DNA from: CAZDYP01 sp964509505
GTDB lineage: Bacteria > Chloroflexota > Anaerolineae > JACRMK01
Direction: 5' to 3'
Length of the DNA: 64,000 nt
Assembly (NCBI GenBank): GCA_964509505.1
Contig: CAZDYP010000002.1
Coordinates: 1 to 64,000 of the forward strand
The notes below the pieces were generated by a model. That model saw only the letters and a program-made list of their open reading frames with translations, made no database searches and was not told the DNA's origin. Within the stretch, counting starts at the first letter, position 1. Each line of letters opens with the position of its first letter. This document shows positions 30,287-39,225 of this stretch, one piece after another. A program made the translations under genes and the position numbers.

Positions 30287-30644
30287 TGAAGCGGCGGCGT
30301 TCTCTAGTGCAGGATTAACAAACCTTTGTTGCAGAAGGAAGCGTTCTCTAACGCCGTTCTCATTCTGTGCGACAAACGCTGTCGAGCGCGCGAGCGCCGG
30401 CTGCACCATCGCTTTGCTAAAGCGGCACTAACACCGTGAAGCGTGAGGCGTGATGAGTGAAACGATTTTTCTGGCAACTGCCGAGGGCGCATTCGCCATG
30501 CGCGAGCAGTGCATGGAACGCTTGGGTATCGCAGCGGGACTTGGGCGCGTGCGTTAGATACGGGCGAGATACTCTATGCAAAAGCTGTCACAGTATGAGC
30601 CAATCGAGTTGGCTGCTGCTCTTGACGCTGAATAAGCGCTGCTT
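30287..30644. other. 358-bp spacer without a recognised gene
   Basis: No confident gene. A 34-codon frame at 30453-30557 (MSETIFLATAEGAFAMRE and onward) and a short frame ending TGEILYAKAVTV look like leftovers of a decayed gene, but I cannot name it. A GCTAAAGCGGC motif at 30417-30427 recurs at 49430 and 55718. Confidence 0.4.
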
Positions 30645-31880
30645 ATGCTGAGTCGTTTACAATCCACCCTGACCATTTTCTCCTCTGATGCGTTGCGCTT
30701 GTTTGCGGCAACGTTCTTAGCGGCGCTGCCGATTGGTTATCTGCAAATTGTGTTGCCAATCTACTTCAACCAAATCGGCGTCAATCCGCGCGACATTGGC
30801 AGCCTCTATGCGGTCAGCAGCATCGTCAGCGCCGCGCTGCTCTTCGTCTTCGGTTTATTGGCGGACCGTTTTGGGCGCAAGCCGTTCGTCATCGCGGGGT
30901 TGCTGTTACCTGCATTCGCGTATGTGCTCTTGCTGGCGACGACGAACTATTGGCTATTAGTCATCGCGGCGGGCATCGGCGGTGTGGGGTTGGCGCAAGG
31001 CGTCAGCGGTGCATTATCGGGCGCAGGCTTCAACGCGTTGCTCGCGGAAAAGAGCACCGCCGAAAATCGCACACTCGTCTTCAGCGTGGGCAGCGCTGCC
31101 TGGACAAGCGCATTGATGGCAGGCGCATTGCTCGGCGGTTTACCCGACTGGTTGCAGGGCATGATGGGGCTGGACGTAATCGCTTCATATCGCCCGTTAT
31201 TTTGGTTGTCGCTCATTGTCTCAGTCTGGTCGGCAGTGATCATCTTGCCCTTGCGAGAGACACATCGCGCGCGCAGCGAAGCGCAACACTGGCGCAAGTT
31301 TGTGCCGCATCGTTCCGTCGCGCCGATTATCAAGATGTCGGTGTTTCTTGGCTTGGTTGGTTTAGGCTTGGGGTTCGTCATCGAACTGTTGCCGCTCTGG
31401 TTCAATCTCAAGTATGGGGTGAGCGGCGACTTTTTGAGCGTGTGGTATGCGATAAGCAACGCCCTCTCCTTGCTCACCGTGTACGTCGTACCCAAGTTGA
31501 CGCAACGCTTTGGCACGGCGCGTGCGCTGATGCTCACGCAAGGCGTTGGCACGTTTTTTCTTTTGGCGATGATCGTCGCCCCGACGGCGTTCCTCGCAGC
31601 GTTGCTGTTTGTGATACGGCAATTCTTGATGAACTTGTCGTGGCCCGTGCAACAAACCCATTTGCAAGATGTAGTTGTACCTGAAGAACGCGGCGCGGGC
31701 AACAGCCTTGCGTTTGGCACCTGGGGACTCGCCAATTCGCTCAGCCCCACGCTCGGCGGTGAATGGCTGCGACAAGGCTTTTTGTCGTTGCCGTTGCTCG
31801 CGGCGTCGGCGAGCTATTTGTTGTCGGTCGCATTGTTCTACGCATTCTTCTATCGCGCGCAGTCGCCCAAAGAATCGTAG
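30645..31880 (+). CDS. MFS transporter
   Basis: This 411-residue major-facilitator protein has about twelve transmembrane segments and the motif A loop as GLLADRFGRKPFVIAG after helix 2. The second half includes FVIELLPLWFNLKYGVSGDFL and an RGAGNSLAFGTWGLANSLSP loop. It resembles drug/sugar-type exporters of the MFS_1 family, but the substrate is unknown. The annotated ATG at 30645 has no clear Shine-Dalgarno, so a nearby start cannot be excluded. It is followed by a short-repeat spacer. Confidence 0.85.
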   Translation: MLSRLQSTLTIFSSDALRLFAATFLAALPIGYLQIVLPIYFNQIGVNPRDIGSLYAVSSIVSAALLFVFGLLADRFGRKPFVIAGLLLPAFAYVLLLATTNYWLLVIAAGIGGVGLAQGVSGALSGAGFNALLAEKSTAENRTLVFSVGSAAWTSALMAGALLGGLPDWLQGMMGLDVIASYRPLFWLSLIVSVWSAVIILPLRETHRARSEAQHWRKFVPHRSVAPIIKMSVFLGLVGLGLGFVIELLPLWFNLKYGVSGDFLSVWYAISNALSLLTVYVVPKLTQRFGTARALMLTQGVGTFFLLAMIVAPTAFLAALLFVIRQFLMNLSWPVQQTHLQDVVVPEERGAGNSLAFGTWGLANSLSPTLGGEWLRQGFLSLPLLAASASYLLSVALFYAFFYRAQSPKES

Positions 31881-31983
31881 CAGGATGCCAGATACACGAT
31901 ACAGGATGTAAGCTAAACATGCCACTTGCCACCTGCTACGCGCATCTTGCAGCTTGCATCCTGCATCCTGCATCTTGCATCGT
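31881..31983. repeat. Short tandem/inverted repeat block
   Basis: Units like CAGATACACGATACAGGATG on the left and CATCCTGCATCCTGCATCTT on the right. This is the same family as the blocks at 9199 and 13692. Confidence 0.7.
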
Positions 31984-32000
31984 AAATATCGGAGCTCAAT

Positions 32001-32543
32001 ATGTCGAACTTGAACCTTGACCTCACTCGCCCCTACATTCCCGCCGATTGTTTCATCGCGCCGAATGCGATTGTGATTGGCAATGTCACGCTGGGCGCGG
32101 AGTCTTCGGTTTGGTATCAGTGTGTGTTACGTGGCGACGTCTCGACCATCACGATTGGCGAGCGCACGAACATCCAAGATGGCACGATCATCCACGCCGA
32201 CCCTGGTTTCCCGACGATCATCGGCAACGACGTGACGGTGGGGCACGGCGCGATTGTGCATGGCGCCGTTGTAGAGGATGAATGTCTCATCGGCATCCGC
32301 TCGACGTTGTTGAACGGCTGCAAAATTGGCAAAGGCTCGGTGATTGGCGCCGGCGCATTGGTGCCTGAAGGGATGATCGTGCCGCCGAACTCGGTGGTGA
32401 TGGGCGTGCCGGGCAAGGTGGTGCGCGAAGTGCCAGAGCGGCTGGCAGAACGCAGCAAGCGCGGCACGGCAGGGTATGTGCGCTTTGCGAGGGCGCATAA
32501 GGGGGCGTGGGATAGCCAGAAACACCAGGCCGCTAGATGGTGA
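32001..32543 (+). CDS. Gamma-class carbonic anhydrase family protein
   Basis: This 180-residue left-handed beta-helix protein is built from hexapeptide repeats (for example APNAIVIGNVTLGAESSVWY). The metal-site histidines are present in IIHADPGFP and VGHGAIVHGAVV, and the start VWYQCVLRGDVSTITIG is typical. It probably forms a trimer with zinc or iron and interconverts CO2 and bicarbonate, though many family members have other or no known activity. GGAGC lies upstream of the ATG at 32001. The mazEF-like promoter begins directly at its stop codon. Confidence 0.85.
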   Translation: MSNLNLDLTRPYIPADCFIAPNAIVIGNVTLGAESSVWYQCVLRGDVSTITIGERTNIQDGTIIHADPGFPTIIGNDVTVGHGAIVHGAVVEDECLIGIRSTLLNGCKIGKGSVIGAGALVPEGMIVPPNSVVMGVPGKVVREVPERLAERSKRGTAGYVRFARAHKGAWDSQKHQAARW

Positions 32544-32570
32544 TATAATTGCGGCGCGAATTAGCGCGCC
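32541..32570 (+). promoter_or_regulatory. Promoter and palindromic operator candidate of the MazF unit
   Basis: TGATATAAT (32541-32549), an extended -10, overlaps the stop codon of the carbonic anhydrase gene. Immediately after it GGCGCG-AATTAG-CGCGCC (32553-32570) forms a perfect six-bp inverted repeat at the expected transcription start, a fitting place for autorepression by the antitoxin. Confidence 0.5.
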
Positions 32571-32610
32571 TTCATTCTATGTCCCGCGACCAGCGGCGAA
32601 AGGAGCTTGT

Positions 32611-32853
32611 ATGACACAGATTGAAATCCTGCGAGAGATCAAGCAATTGCCCTTGACCGAGCAATTAAGCGTCATGGAATTTCTAGCCAAGACATTGCGT
32701 GAACAACTGCCAACATCAATGCTGCCTACGGCACGCCCAGAAATCAAGAAATTGCCTTTGCCTGAAGCTGCTGCATTGCTGAGAGAAGACTACCTCCTTG
32801 GTCCCGCTATGACGGCGTTCAAGGCATTGGAAAGCGAGGCGTTCCATGCTTAG
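32611..32853 (+). CDS. Putative antitoxin of MazF-like toxin
   Basis: This 80-residue protein starts at the ATG at 32611 with AAAGGAG nine bases before it. Its beginning (QIEILREIKQLPLTEQLSVM) resembles the small helical antitoxins of the DUF2281/VapB-like type. It overlaps the MazF-like gene by eight bases, the usual antitoxin-first order. No AbrB or MazE fold is obvious, so assignment rests mainly on position and size. Confidence 0.65.
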   Translation: MTQIEILREIKQLPLTEQLSVMEFLAKTLREQLPTSMLPTARPEIKKLPLPEAAALLREDYLLGPAMTAFKALESEAFHA

Positions 32854-33190
32854 GGGACAAGTATGGCTCATCCATTTAAACTCGACCGTTGGCGCAGAAA
32901 CGCAGCAGACGCACCCAGCCGTGATCGTGAACGACGATGGCGTGGGGGCGTTGCCGTTGCGGGTCGTCGTGCCGCTCATCGAGTGGAAAGATCACTATAT
33001 GGTTGCTGCTTGGATGGTGAAATTGGATCCGACGACGGACAATGGCTTAACTCAAACGTCTGCGGCTGACACCTTTCAAGTGCGCTCGGTCTCGCAAACC
33101 CGGTTGGTGCGACAGCTGGGCAAGCTGTCGGACGACGAGCTGCGCCAGCTTTCAAAGGCGTTGGCAATGGTGTTGGGCATCAGTCCGTGA
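32846..33190 (+). CDS. PemK/MazF family toxin
   Basis: This 114-residue MazF-like endoribonuclease starts with LRGQVWLIHLNSTVGAETQQ, continues with the HPAVIVNDD strand that carries the conserved Pro, and has the PLIEWKD and TFQVRSVSQTRLVRQLG segments of the family, in which the conserved Ser/Thr helps catalysis. It should cut RNA when free of the partner encoded just upstream (8-base overlap). Length is normal and there is no sign of inactivation. Confidence 0.85.
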   Translation: MLRGQVWLIHLNSTVGAETQQTHPAVIVNDDGVGALPLRVVVPLIEWKDHYMVAAWMVKLDPTTDNGLTQTSAADTFQVRSVSQTRLVRQLGKLSDDELRQLSKALAMVLGISP

Positions 33191-33194
33191 CGAG

Positions 33195-33270
33195 AAGTGA
33201 ACGTTTCACATCTCCACCTCCGCCACGCCGTCGCAGGGAGAGCGGTGGAGAAGTGCAGATGTGACGATGT
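33195..33270. repeat. Imperfect palindrome between two toxin-antitoxin units
   Basis: TCACATCTCCACCTCCGCC on the left partly mirrors GGTGGAGAAGTGCAGATGTG on the right. A distantly similar stretch (CCGTTGCAGGG then GTGGTAGAGA) follows the next unit at 33995-34035. Confidence 0.4.
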
Positions 33271-33285
33271 TGTGGAGTACAAGAC

Positions 33286-33609
33286 GTGATTCAATCAAAG
33301 CGAAGACCAGCAAAATCCAATCCGCTAAATACCTATCGAGCTATCCTCAAGCGACAAATGCCTGAGCTTGCGACTCGCTATCATGTGAAATCGCTGGGTA
33401 TTTTTGGCTCGTATGTGCGAGATGAGCAAACATCGCGCAGTGACCTCGATATCCTCGTAGAGTTTGCCCAAACACCAAACCTCTTCGAGTTTATGGATTT
33501 AGAACGTCACTTAATTGAATTGCTAGGTATCAAAGTGGATTTGGTGTCGCGCAAGGCTCTGAAGAAGCGCATCGGGCAACGCATCTTGAAAGAGGTCGTG
33601 CCGATATGA
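33286..33609 (+). CDS. MntA-like nucleotidyltransferase antitoxin
   Basis: This 107-residue minimal nucleotidyltransferase has the full GS-x10-DxD motif, GSYVRDEQTSRSDLDIL, and a later VDLVSRKALK strand with the third acidic residue. Such proteins pair with HEPN RNases and neutralise them, in studied cases by adding AMP to a tyrosine. GTG start at 33286 with GGAG upstream. It overlaps the HEPN gene by four bases (ATGA). Confidence 0.85.
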   Translation: MIQSKRRPAKSNPLNTYRAILKRQMPELATRYHVKSLGIFGSYVRDEQTSRSDLDILVEFAQTPNLFEFMDLERHLIELLGIKVDLVSRKALKKRIGQRILKEVVPI

Positions 33610-33962
33610 CTGCGCCACGTGAGTATCTTGACTATCTGCAAGATATTTTGGATACGATGGGTAAGATTGAGCAATTCACGATAGGCATAGCCTATGAGGA
33701 GTTCGTGCGTGACGATAAAACGGTTTTCGCGGTTGTGCGTGCGTTAGAGATTATCGGCGAAGCCACAAAACATATTCCAACCGAAGTGCGGCAACGCCAG
33801 CCAAACTTGCCGTGGCGCAATATGGCAGGGATGCGAGACAAACTCATTCACGATTATCTTGACGTTGACTTAGACATCGTGTGGAAGACGGCGACGGAAC
33901 TCATTCCGTCGTTAAAGCCACAAATCGCTGAGGTGATTGAGGCGGAATCCAAACCGCAATAG
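33606..33962 (+). CDS. HEPN (HepT/DUF86) toxin
   Basis: This 118-residue HEPN protein of the DUF86 type carries the RNase motif R-x4-H-x-Y intact (RDKLIHDY near residue 78), with the preceding IIGEATKHIPTEVR and PWRNMAGM segments usual in HepT. The Tyr of the motif is the expected target for modification by the MntA-like protein encoded just upstream with a four-base overlap. The pair is a complete type VII-like toxin-antitoxin unit. Confidence 0.88.
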   Translation: MTAPREYLDYLQDILDTMGKIEQFTIGIAYEEFVRDDKTVFAVVRALEIIGEATKHIPTEVRQRQPNLPWRNMAGMRDKLIHDYLDVDLDIVWKTATELIPSLKPQIAEVIEAESKPQ

Positions 33963-34058
33963 TCATCTCGTCCTTCCATTTTTCCGCTGTCGCTATACCG
34001 TTGCAGGGTAGGTGGTAGAGACGCGCGGATATGCTGGTGACTGAGAGGAATATGACTT

Positions 34059-34253
34059 ATGATAGTTCCATATACGCAGTATCTTATGAATGCCAACGGC
34101 AAAAAGACGGCGGTCATTTTGTCGCTCAAACGCTATGAGCAGCTCATAGAAGATTTGCACGATTTGGCGGTTGTGGCTGAGCGTCGCCATGAAAAACCTA
34201 TCTCCATGGCGGAGATGAAACGACGGATACACCTGAGTGGAGGCAAATTATGA
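34059..34253 (+). CDS. Phd/YefM-like antitoxin
   Basis: This 64-residue protein has YLMNANGKKTAVILSLKRYE followed by a helical LIEDLHDLAVVAERRHEKP, as in the short Phd/RelB antitoxins that normally accompany a RelE-type toxin. Here no RelE follows. Instead its stop overlaps by four bases (ATGA) with the start of the AlbA_2/HATPase/RRM gene. GAGAGGAA lies eight bases before the ATG. It may act as regulator or antitoxin of that unusual partner. Confidence 0.75.
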   Translation: MIVPYTQYLMNANGKKTAVILSLKRYEQLIEDLHDLAVVAERRHEKPISMAEMKRRIHLSGGKL

Positions 34254-36057
34254 CTGATTTATTGATGTTGCAAGAGCGTGTCAAAAATACAATTCAACTT
34301 GGTGAAAGCCATTTCAGAGAGTTTAAGACTGCGTTTGAAGGCGCGCCTGGAAATAAAAACTTCGTTCCCCCAAAGATATTTGCCGCGAAATTGGCGAAGC
34401 ACTCGTGGCTTTTGCAAATGCGGATGGTGGAGAGTTGTTGATTGGCATCGAGGATGATGGCGCGGTTACAGGTATTCCCCACAGCGACTCGGAAATTGAG
34501 CAGATGCTTGCTGCTACGAAAACACACGTTTATCCCGGCAGCGAATTACCTATGCTGAGTGCGACCAAATTAGAACTAAGCGGAAAGGTAATTCTCTTTT
34601 TCGCTGTGACTAAAGGTACGCGCGAAATTTATCAGTTATCAGATGGGAAATGTGTTCGCCGTAAAGACAAAAGCACAGTTCCAAGTCACATCCAAGCAAT
34701 CATATTCGAACGACAAGAGGTTCGGTCTCGTGAATATGATCGTCAGTTTGTTGATGGTGCGACAGTCAATGACTTAAACGTGCCATTTGTAAAGTCGCTC
34801 GCTGATCACTACTTGCGTGGTTTAAGTGTCGAACTGTATTTGCAGCAAATTAGCATTGCCGAATATGGCATGGTGGGCTTGCGTCTGCGGATGGCCGCGT
34901 TGCTGCTGTTCGCCAAGGATATGCAGCATTGGCATCCACGCTCGCAAGTCAGAATTTTGAAAGTAAAGGGTACTCACCTTGAATCGGGAGAGCGATATAA
35001 CGTCATATCTGACGAAACGGTGCGTGGAAACATCTTTGAGCTGCTTGAGCGGTCATGGGAGCAATTGCGACCTTATTTGGCGTACAAGACCGAGTTTGGA
35101 ACTGACGCTAAGTTCGAGCAGCGATACATTTATCCTGAGTGGGCGTGTCGTGAAGCCCTTATCAATGCTATTGCACATCGTGACTATAGCATTCAGAACG
35201 GAATCGAAGTGTTTATTTTCGATGACCGAATGGAAATCAAGAGCCCTGGTGCCCTTCTCTCAACCCTTACAATTCAAGGGCTCGAAGAATTACAGGGCTC
35301 ACATGAATCGCGCAACGTTTTGATTGCCAAGGTACTGCGTGAGAACCAGTACATGAGAGAATTGGGCGAAGGCATGAAGCGTATGTTCGAATGGATGGAG
35401 CAAAATGAACTCGAAAAACCGAAGCTGTATTCGAATGACACATGGTTTAGTGTGACGTTGTCACACAAATCAGTTTTTACAGAACAACAACTACAATGGC
35501 TTGGGCTATTTGAGCCATTCAACTTAAGCCGCCACCAGAAGCGGATTGTTGGGTTAGGAATGGATGGTCGAGAATTCTCGCGACAAGATGTCTATCGTGC
35601 GATGAGCACCGATGACCGAGATGTTTACGACCGAGAAGTCACGGGTTTACGCAACCTCAATATTCTTGTCGTCACAAAATCACAACAAGAGACCAAAGTG
35701 GAGGCTAACAAACGCAGAATAGATCGAGAGCGCGTACCCCGATTCGCTGTTAAAGTTCCAGAAATTGCAGTAGATTGGCGACAGCGTAATCCAGCGTTAT
35801 GTGTCTTCGTCTATAATTTGCCCTACACAGTAACCGAACAAGAGCTTAAGAATGTTTTTCAAAAATGTGGGAGGGTGGAAGAGGTTATCATACCTCTTGA
35901 TATGTACACGACAAGGCCAAGGGGGCATGGCTATGTCTGGTATGTCTCACCTGCCTCTTCAAAAAAGGCGATTCAAGAGCTCAACGGTATTGAAATTCAT
36001 GGGCGTTCAATGGTGGTTACGAAGTATGTTAAGCCTAGTCGCTCTAATCTAGCGTAA
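34250..36057 (+). CDS. Schlafen/AlbA_2-HATPase protein fused to an RNA-recognition motif (frameshifted)
   Basis: Two frames join to one protein of about 602 residues if one base is restored in the C5 run at 34367-34371. Frame 1 supplies ESHFREFKTAFEG; frame 2 continues with CREIGEALVAFANADGGELL, IGIEDDGAVTGIP, together an AlbA_2 (Schlafen-like) domain. Then comes a HATPase-like region of the RecG-C/transcription-regulator kind (PEWACREALINAIAHRDYSI, VFIFDDRMEIKSPG). The last 90 residues (DNA 35785-36045) are a canonical RRM: RNP2 VFVYNL and RNP1-like RGHGYVWY. AlbA_2-HATPase proteins are common near defence genes; RRMs in bacteria are usually separate small proteins, so the fusion stands out. 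Confidence 0.75.
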
Positions 36058-36087
36058 TACTGATAAACTCAAAACGAAGGATTAACC

Positions 36088-38769
36088 ATGCCACTCACCA
36101 ACTCTTTCTCCGCCCGCGCCACTCTCGCGGGCTACACTTACTATCGGCTCGACGCCTTGCGGCAAGCAGGCGTTGCGTCGGACCTCGAGCGCTTGCCCTT
36201 CTCGCTTCGCGTCATGCTTGAAAACGTCCTCCGCAACGAGGATGGCTACATTGTGACGGCGGATGATGTGCGCGCACTCGCCAATTGGAACGCCCAGTCG
36301 CCCGCGCAGGTCGAGCTGCCATTCATGCCCGCGCGTGTTGTCTGGCAAGATTTCACGGGCGTGCCTGCCGTCGTTGACCTCGCCGCGATGCGCGATGCAA
36401 TGCAACGGCTCGGCGGCGACGTGCAGAAGATCAATCCGCTTGTGCCTGTTGACCTCGTGGTTGACCATTCGGTGCAGATTGATTTCTTCGGCAGCAGTAT
36501 GGCGTTGCAACGGAACGCCGAGCTCGAGTTTGAACGCAACCAAGAACGCTACGAACTGCTGGCGTGGGCGCGCAAAGCGTTCGACAACTTCCGCGTCGTA
36601 CCGCCCGCCACAGGCATCGTCCACCAAGTCAATCTCGAATACTTGTCGCAAGGCATCTTCATGCGTGATGGCGTCATCTGCCCCGATACGCTCGTCGGCG
36701 CTGACTCACACACGACGATGATCAATGGGCTGGGCGTCGTCGGCTGGGGCGTGGGCGGCATCGAAGCCGAAGCCGTGATGCTCGGTCAACCGATTTACAC
36801 GCTGACCCCGCGCGTCGTCGGCTTCAAATTGTATGGCAAACTGCGCGACGGCGTGACGGCGACTGATCTCGTGCTGACTTGCACGCAGATGCTCCGCCAG
36901 AAGAATGTGGTGGATCAGTTCGTGGAATTTTACGGCGCGGGCATCAGCGCGTTAAGCTTGCCTGACCGCGCGACCATCGGCAACATGGCGCCCGACTATG
37001 GCGCGACGATGGGCTTCTTCCCAGTGGATGCAGAAACGGTGAACTATTTGCGCCGCACCAATCGCGCGCAGTCGGCGGACTTGCTCGAAGCATACGCGAA
37101 GGCGAACCAGCTCTATCGCACCGACAACACACCTGAGCCTGAATTCACTGACACGCTCGAACTCAACCTTGCCGATGTCGAGCCGTCGGTGGCGGGGCCG
37201 AAGAATCCCGAAGCGCGTGTTTCAATTGGCAATCTGAAAAAATCGTTCGCGGCCTCGCTCACAGCGCCCATCAAAAATGGTGGTTATGCGCTAAGCGAAG
37301 ACAAATTGGGCAACAAGGTCACTGTGCGCGATAACGGCAATGCGTATGATTTGCATCATGGCGCGGTCATCATCGCCGCGATCACGTCTTGCACGAATAC
37401 CTCGAATCCGAGCGTGATGATTGGCGCGGGTTTGGTGGCGAAGAAAGCCGTCGAGAAAGGCTTGCGGTCGGCGCCGCAAGTGCGGACGAGCCTCGCGCCC
37501 GGCTCGAAGGTCGTCGCCGCGTATTTGCGTGAGGCAGGCGTGCAACCCTATCTCGACCAACTGGGTTTCAACGTCGCCGCGTTTGGCTGCACGACGTGCA
37601 TCGGCAACAGCGGGCCTATTGCCGACCACCTGGCGAAAGCCATTGTTGATCATCAACTCATCGCCGCCGCCGTGTTGTCGGGCAATCGCAACTTCGAGGG
37701 GCGCGTCAATCCATTCGCGCAAGCGAACTATCTTGCGTCGCCGCCGCTCGTCGTCGCGTATGCTATCGCGGGGCGCGTGGACATTGATCTGACAACGGAG
37801 CCGCTTGGCACAGGCAGCGACGGACAGCCCGTGTATCTGCGCGACATCTGGCCCACAACGCAAGAGATCACCGACACAATGGCGCGCGCGCTTAACCCCG
37901 CACAGTTCGCGCAGCAATATGCGAATGTGTTTGATGGTAACGAGAAATGGAACGCTATCACGGGCGTCGAAGGCGATACGTTCCAATGGAACGATTGGTC
38001 AACCTACATTCAGAATCCGCCGTTCTTTGAAACGACGACGCTTACCGTGAACGACATCCAGCCCATCAAGGGCGCGCGGGTGTTGGGTGTGTTTGGCGAC
38101 AAGGTGACGACGGATCACATCTCGCCCGCGGGCGGCATTGCGAAGAACAGCCCCGCGGCGAAGTATCTCGAAGACCACGACGTCGCGCCGCAAGATTTCA
38201 ACCAATACGGCACGCGGCGCGGCAACCATGAAGTGATGATGCGCGGCACGTTCGCCAACATCCGCATCAAGAACTTGATGTTGGGCGGCAAAGAAGGAGG
38301 TTACACCTTGCACATGCCCGACCGCGCCGAGATGAGCATTTACGATGCGGCGATGAAATACAAAGCAGAGCGCGTGCCTGTGATCGTGTTAGGCGGCAAA
38401 GAATACGGCACAGGGTCGAGTCGTGATTGGGCGGCGAAGGGGCCGTCATTGCTCGGCGTGCGCGCGGTTATCGCCGAATCATTCGAGCGCATCCATCGCA
38501 GCAATTTGGTGGGCATGGGCGTGTTGCCGCTTGTGTTCACCAATGGGCAGGGTGTCGCGTCATTGGAGCTCGATGGTTCGGAGACCTTCGATATTGATGT
38601 GCCTGCGGATTTGCAACCACGTCAGAGCATCAACGTCACGGCGACGAAAGCCGACGGCACACAAATCAAGTTCACGACGATGGCGCGTGTGGATACACCC
38701 GTTGAGGTGGACTACTATCGCAACGGCGGCATCTTGCAGTTGGTGTTGCGGCGGTTGGCGAAAGCATGA
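36088..38769 (+). CDS. acnA: Aconitate hydratase (AcnA/IRP1 type)
   Basis: This 893-residue aconitase carries the three cluster ligands: Cys in ITSCTNTSNPSVMIGAG and the two Cys in AFGCTTCIGNSGP. The N-terminal DLVVDHSVQID and ADSHTTMINGLGVVGWGVGG and the C-terminal GDKVTTDHISPAGGI, RRGNHEVMMRGTF, GTGSSRDWAAKGP segments are all intact. It isomerises citrate to isocitrate in the TCA cycle with a [4Fe-4S] cluster. AAGGA precedes the ATG. A hairpin terminator follows the stop. Confidence 0.95.
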   Translation: MPLTNSFSARATLAGYTYYRLDALRQAGVASDLERLPFSLRVMLENVLRNEDGYIVTADDVRALANWNAQSPAQVELPFMPARVVWQDFTGVPAVVDLAAMRDAMQRLGGDVQKINPLVPVDLVVDHSVQIDFFGSSMALQRNAELEFERNQERYELLAWARKAFDNFRVVPPATGIVHQVNLEYLSQGIFMRDGVICPDTLVGADSHTTMINGLGVVGWGVGGIEAEAVMLGQPIYTLTPRVVGFKLYGKLRDGVTATDLVLTCTQMLRQKNVVDQFVEFYGAGISALSLPDRATIGNMAPDYGATMGFFPVDAETVNYLRRTNRAQSADLLEAYAKANQLYRTDNTPEPEFTDTLELNLADVEPSVAGPKNPEARVSIGNLKKSFAASLTAPIKNGGYALSEDKLGNKVTVRDNGNAYDLHHGAVIIAAITSCTNTSNPSVMIGAGLVAKKAVEKGLRSAPQVRTSLAPGSKVVAAYLREAGVQPYLDQLGFNVAAFGCTTCIGNSGPIADHLAKAIVDHQLIAAAVLSGNRNFEGRVNPFAQANYLASPPLVVAYAIAGRVDIDLTTEPLGTGSDGQPVYLRDIWPTTQEITDTMARALNPAQFAQQYANVFDGNEKWNAITGVEGDTFQWNDWSTYIQNPPFFETTTLTVNDIQPIKGARVLGVFGDKVTTDHISPAGGIAKNSPAAKYLEDHDVAPQDFNQYGTRRGNHEVMMRGTFANIRIKNLMLGGKEGGYTLHMPDRAEMSIYDAAMKYKAERVPVIVLGGKEYGTGSSRDWAAKGPSLLGVRAVIAESFERIHRSNLVGMGVLPLVFTNGQGVASLELDGSETFDIDVPADLQPRQSINVTATKADGTQIKFTTMARVDTPVEVDYYRNGGILQLVLRRLAKA

Positions 38770-38775
38770 GGCAAT

Positions 38776-38812
38776 AGACCTGCGACGACGATCAAACGCT
38801 CGCAGGTCTTTT
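38776..38812 (+). terminator. Terminator after aconitase
   Basis: AGACCTGCGA (38776-38785) pairs with TCGCAGGTCT (38800-38809), followed by TTT. The stem resembles the AGACCT palindromes elsewhere in the window. Confidence 0.75.
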
Positions 38813-38823
38813 AGGAGTAAACG

Positions 38824-39225
38824 ATGGAACTCGTGAAAGTGACGAATGGCGCGGTGCAACTGCCATCATCGGTCACACGATGGTTGGGCGACGAAGACAA
38901 ACTCGCCATCGAAGTGAGCGGCGATGCGCTTGTATTGACAAAGGTGCATGAGGTTGACGACGATGACGAGCAAGACATGCGTAAACTTGTAGCGGAACAC
39001 GAAGCGTTTATGCGGCAATATGAGACTTTGAAGAAACGGTATGACGGCGAGTACGTGGCAATCCATGCGGGCTTGGTGATTGACCATGATCCCGATGCGC
39101 GAACATTGCATCTGCGAGTGCGTGAACGTTTGGGGCGCACCGTAGTGTTGCTCAAGAAAGTAGATGCCTATCCAGAACGCGAGCTAGTTTTTCGTAGCCC
39201 GCGCTTTGAAAGAAGTCGCCAATGA
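38824..39225 (+). CDS. AbrB-like/DUF5678-like protein
   Basis: This 133-residue protein has an N-terminal swapped-hairpin AbrB-like part (ELVKVTNGAVQLPSSVTRWL, IEVSGDALVLTKV) and a C-terminal part (HEAFMRQYETLKKRYDGEYV followed by AIHAGLVIDHD) typical of DUF5678. AGGAG lies upstream of the ATG. Its stop overlaps the start codon of the broken retropepsin-like gene by ATGA. In related genomes the two seem to form a pair, but I cite that from memory of the families only. It is likely a small transcriptional regulator or antitoxin. Confidence 0.65.
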   Translation: MELVKVTNGAVQLPSSVTRWLGDEDKLAIEVSGDALVLTKVHEVDDDDEQDMRKLVAEHEAFMRQYETLKKRYDGEYVAIHAGLVIDHDPDARTLHLRVRERLGRTVVLLKKVDAYPERELVFRSPRFERSRQ

